A stretch of 6,352 bases of DNA, from positions 1 through 6,352 of the forward strand of contig JAUXRT010000671.1 in assembly GCA_030681635.1 (NCBI GenBank), read 5' to 3'. Under the pieces are notes generated by a model. It searched no databases, had not been told where the DNA came from, and saw only the letters and a list, made by a program, of their open reading frames with translations. The translations under genes and the position numbers were made by a program. Below, piece by piece: positions 5,602 to 6,352 of the stretch (position 1 is its first letter; each line of letters starts with the position of its first letter). This stretch comes from Reyranella sp. (GTDB lineage Bacteria; Pseudomonadota; Alphaproteobacteria; Reyranellales; Reyranellaceae).

Positions 5602-6352
5602 ATGTCCCTTCTCGACTCCAAGCCGATCTACAAGCCCTTCCACTATCCCTGGGCCTATGACGCCTGGCTGACCCAGCAGCGCATCCATTGGCTGCCGGAG
5701 GAAGTGCCGCTGGCCGACGATGTGAAGGACTGGCGCAACCGGCTGACGGACACTGAGCGCAACCTGCTGACGCAGATCTTCCGCTTCTTCACCCAGGCCG
5801 ACGTCGAGGTGAACAACTGCTACATGAAGCACTACTCTAGGGTCTTCAAACCCACGGAAGTGCAGATGATGCTGGCCGCCTTCTCTTCGATGGAGACGGT
5901 CCACATCGCCGCCTACAGCCATCTGCTCGACACCATCGGCATGCCGGAAACGGAGTACTCGGTCTTCCTCACCGTCAAGGAGATGAAGGACAAGTACGAC
6001 TACATGCAGAACTTCAACGTCGAGTCGAAGGCCGACATCGCCAAGACTTTGGCCGTGTTCGGCGCCTTCACCGAGGGCCTGCAGCTCTTCGCCTCATTCG
6101 CGATGCTGATGAACTTCCCGCGCTTCAACAAGATGAAGGGCATGGGCCAGATCGTGACCTGGTCCGTGCGCGACGAGACGCTGCACTGCAATTCGATCAT
6201 TCGCCTGTTCCGCACCTTCATCCAGGAGAACCCTGAGGTCTGGACCGAGGCGCTGCAGCGCGAGCTCTACGTCGCCTGCTCGACCATCGTCGACCACGAG
6301 GACGCCTTCGTCGATCTCGCCTTCGAGATGGGCGGCATCGAGGGCATGACCG
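5602..6352 (+). CDS. nrdB: Ribonucleoside-diphosphate reductase, class I beta (radical) subunit, C-terminus off the right edge
   Basis: NrdB houses the dinuclear metal centre that generates the tyrosyl radical needed by NrdA. The first 250 residues are visible of a protein that usually has about 320-380. The metal ligands can be assigned by alignment to the family: D67 (in FFTQADVEV), E98 and H101 (in METVH), E158 (in FTEGLQLF), and E192 and H195 (in RDETLH). Y105 lies seven residues after E98, the position of the radical tyrosine Y122 of Escherichia coli, so this is a tyrosyl-radical type rather than the tyrosine-less class Ic. There is no N-terminal ATP-cone. The ATG at 5602 begins MSLLDSKPIYKPFHYPWAYD, a normal N-terminus for the family, but no good Shine-Dalgarno sequence precedes it. 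It is very probably cotranscribed with nrdA across the 84-bp gap. Confidence 0.95.
   Translation, partial: MSLLDSKPIYKPFHYPWAYDAWLTQQRIHWLPEEVPLADDVKDWRNRLTDTERNLLTQIFRFFTQADVEVNNCYMKHYSRVFKPTEVQMMLAAFSSMETVHIAAYSHLLDTIGMPETEYSVFLTVKEMKDKYDYMQNFNVESKADIAKTLAVFGAFTEGLQLFASFAMLMNFPRFNKMKGMGQIVTWSVRDETLHCNSIIRLFRTFIQENPEVWTEALQRELYVACSTIVDHEDAFVDLAFEMGGIEGMT

Noticed and set aside
3580..5922. Minus-strand open frame of 780 codons opposite nrdA and nrdB
   Set aside because: It runs antisense through all of nrdA, the gap and the start of nrdB, has the composition of a mirrored GC-rich gene, and shows no domain motif.

Overview
The window looks like chromosomal DNA of a high-GC alphaproteobacterium. 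The lineage is an inference from three things: the very large NAD-glutamate dehydrogenase, the short ribonucleotide reductase large subunit without an ATP-cone, and strongly GC-biased codons. It may belong to the Rhodospirillales or a neighbouring order, but nothing in the window fixes the order or genus. I see no mobile element, CRISPR array, tRNA or rRNA. All three protein genes are housekeeping genes.

Layout. (1) From the left edge to 3193, on the minus strand, lie the N-terminal 1064 codons of a giant NAD-specific glutamate dehydrogenase (GdhB/GdhZ class); the C-terminal third lies beyond the left edge. Long open frames on the plus strand here are antisense shadows. (2) 3194-3642 is a divergent intergenic region of about 450 bp, with a strikingly AT-rich stretch (3421-3480). 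It holds a candidate nrdA promoter, two NrdR-like boxes exactly 31 bp apart, and an inverted pair of DnaA-box-like sites forming a 14-bp perfect palindrome. (3) 3643-5517, plus strand, is nrdA, the class I ribonucleotide reductase catalytic subunit. (4) 5518-5601 is an 84-bp intercistronic gap with a strong GC-rich hairpin. (5) 5602 to the right edge, plus strand, is nrdB, the radical-generating subunit, cut off after 250 residues.

How they work together. NrdA and NrdB form the reductase that makes deoxynucleotides for DNA synthesis. The arrangement upstream of nrdA (a -10 element, an NrdR-like box at the expected transcription start, a second box three helical turns downstream, then DnaA-like sites) suggests control by both nucleotide supply and replication initiation. 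The divergent dehydrogenase converts glutamate to 2-oxoglutarate and ammonia. Its close relative GdhZ in Caulobacter also regulates cell division, so the gene pair could link nitrogen and carbon status to DNA precursor supply, but this is only an inference from adjacency.

I did not find a convincing undescribed system. The items most worth a second look are the nrdA control region, an in-frame 15-bp tandem repeat inside the dehydrogenase gene that creates a G-quadruplex motif, and the absence of any ATP-cone in the visible reductase sequence.
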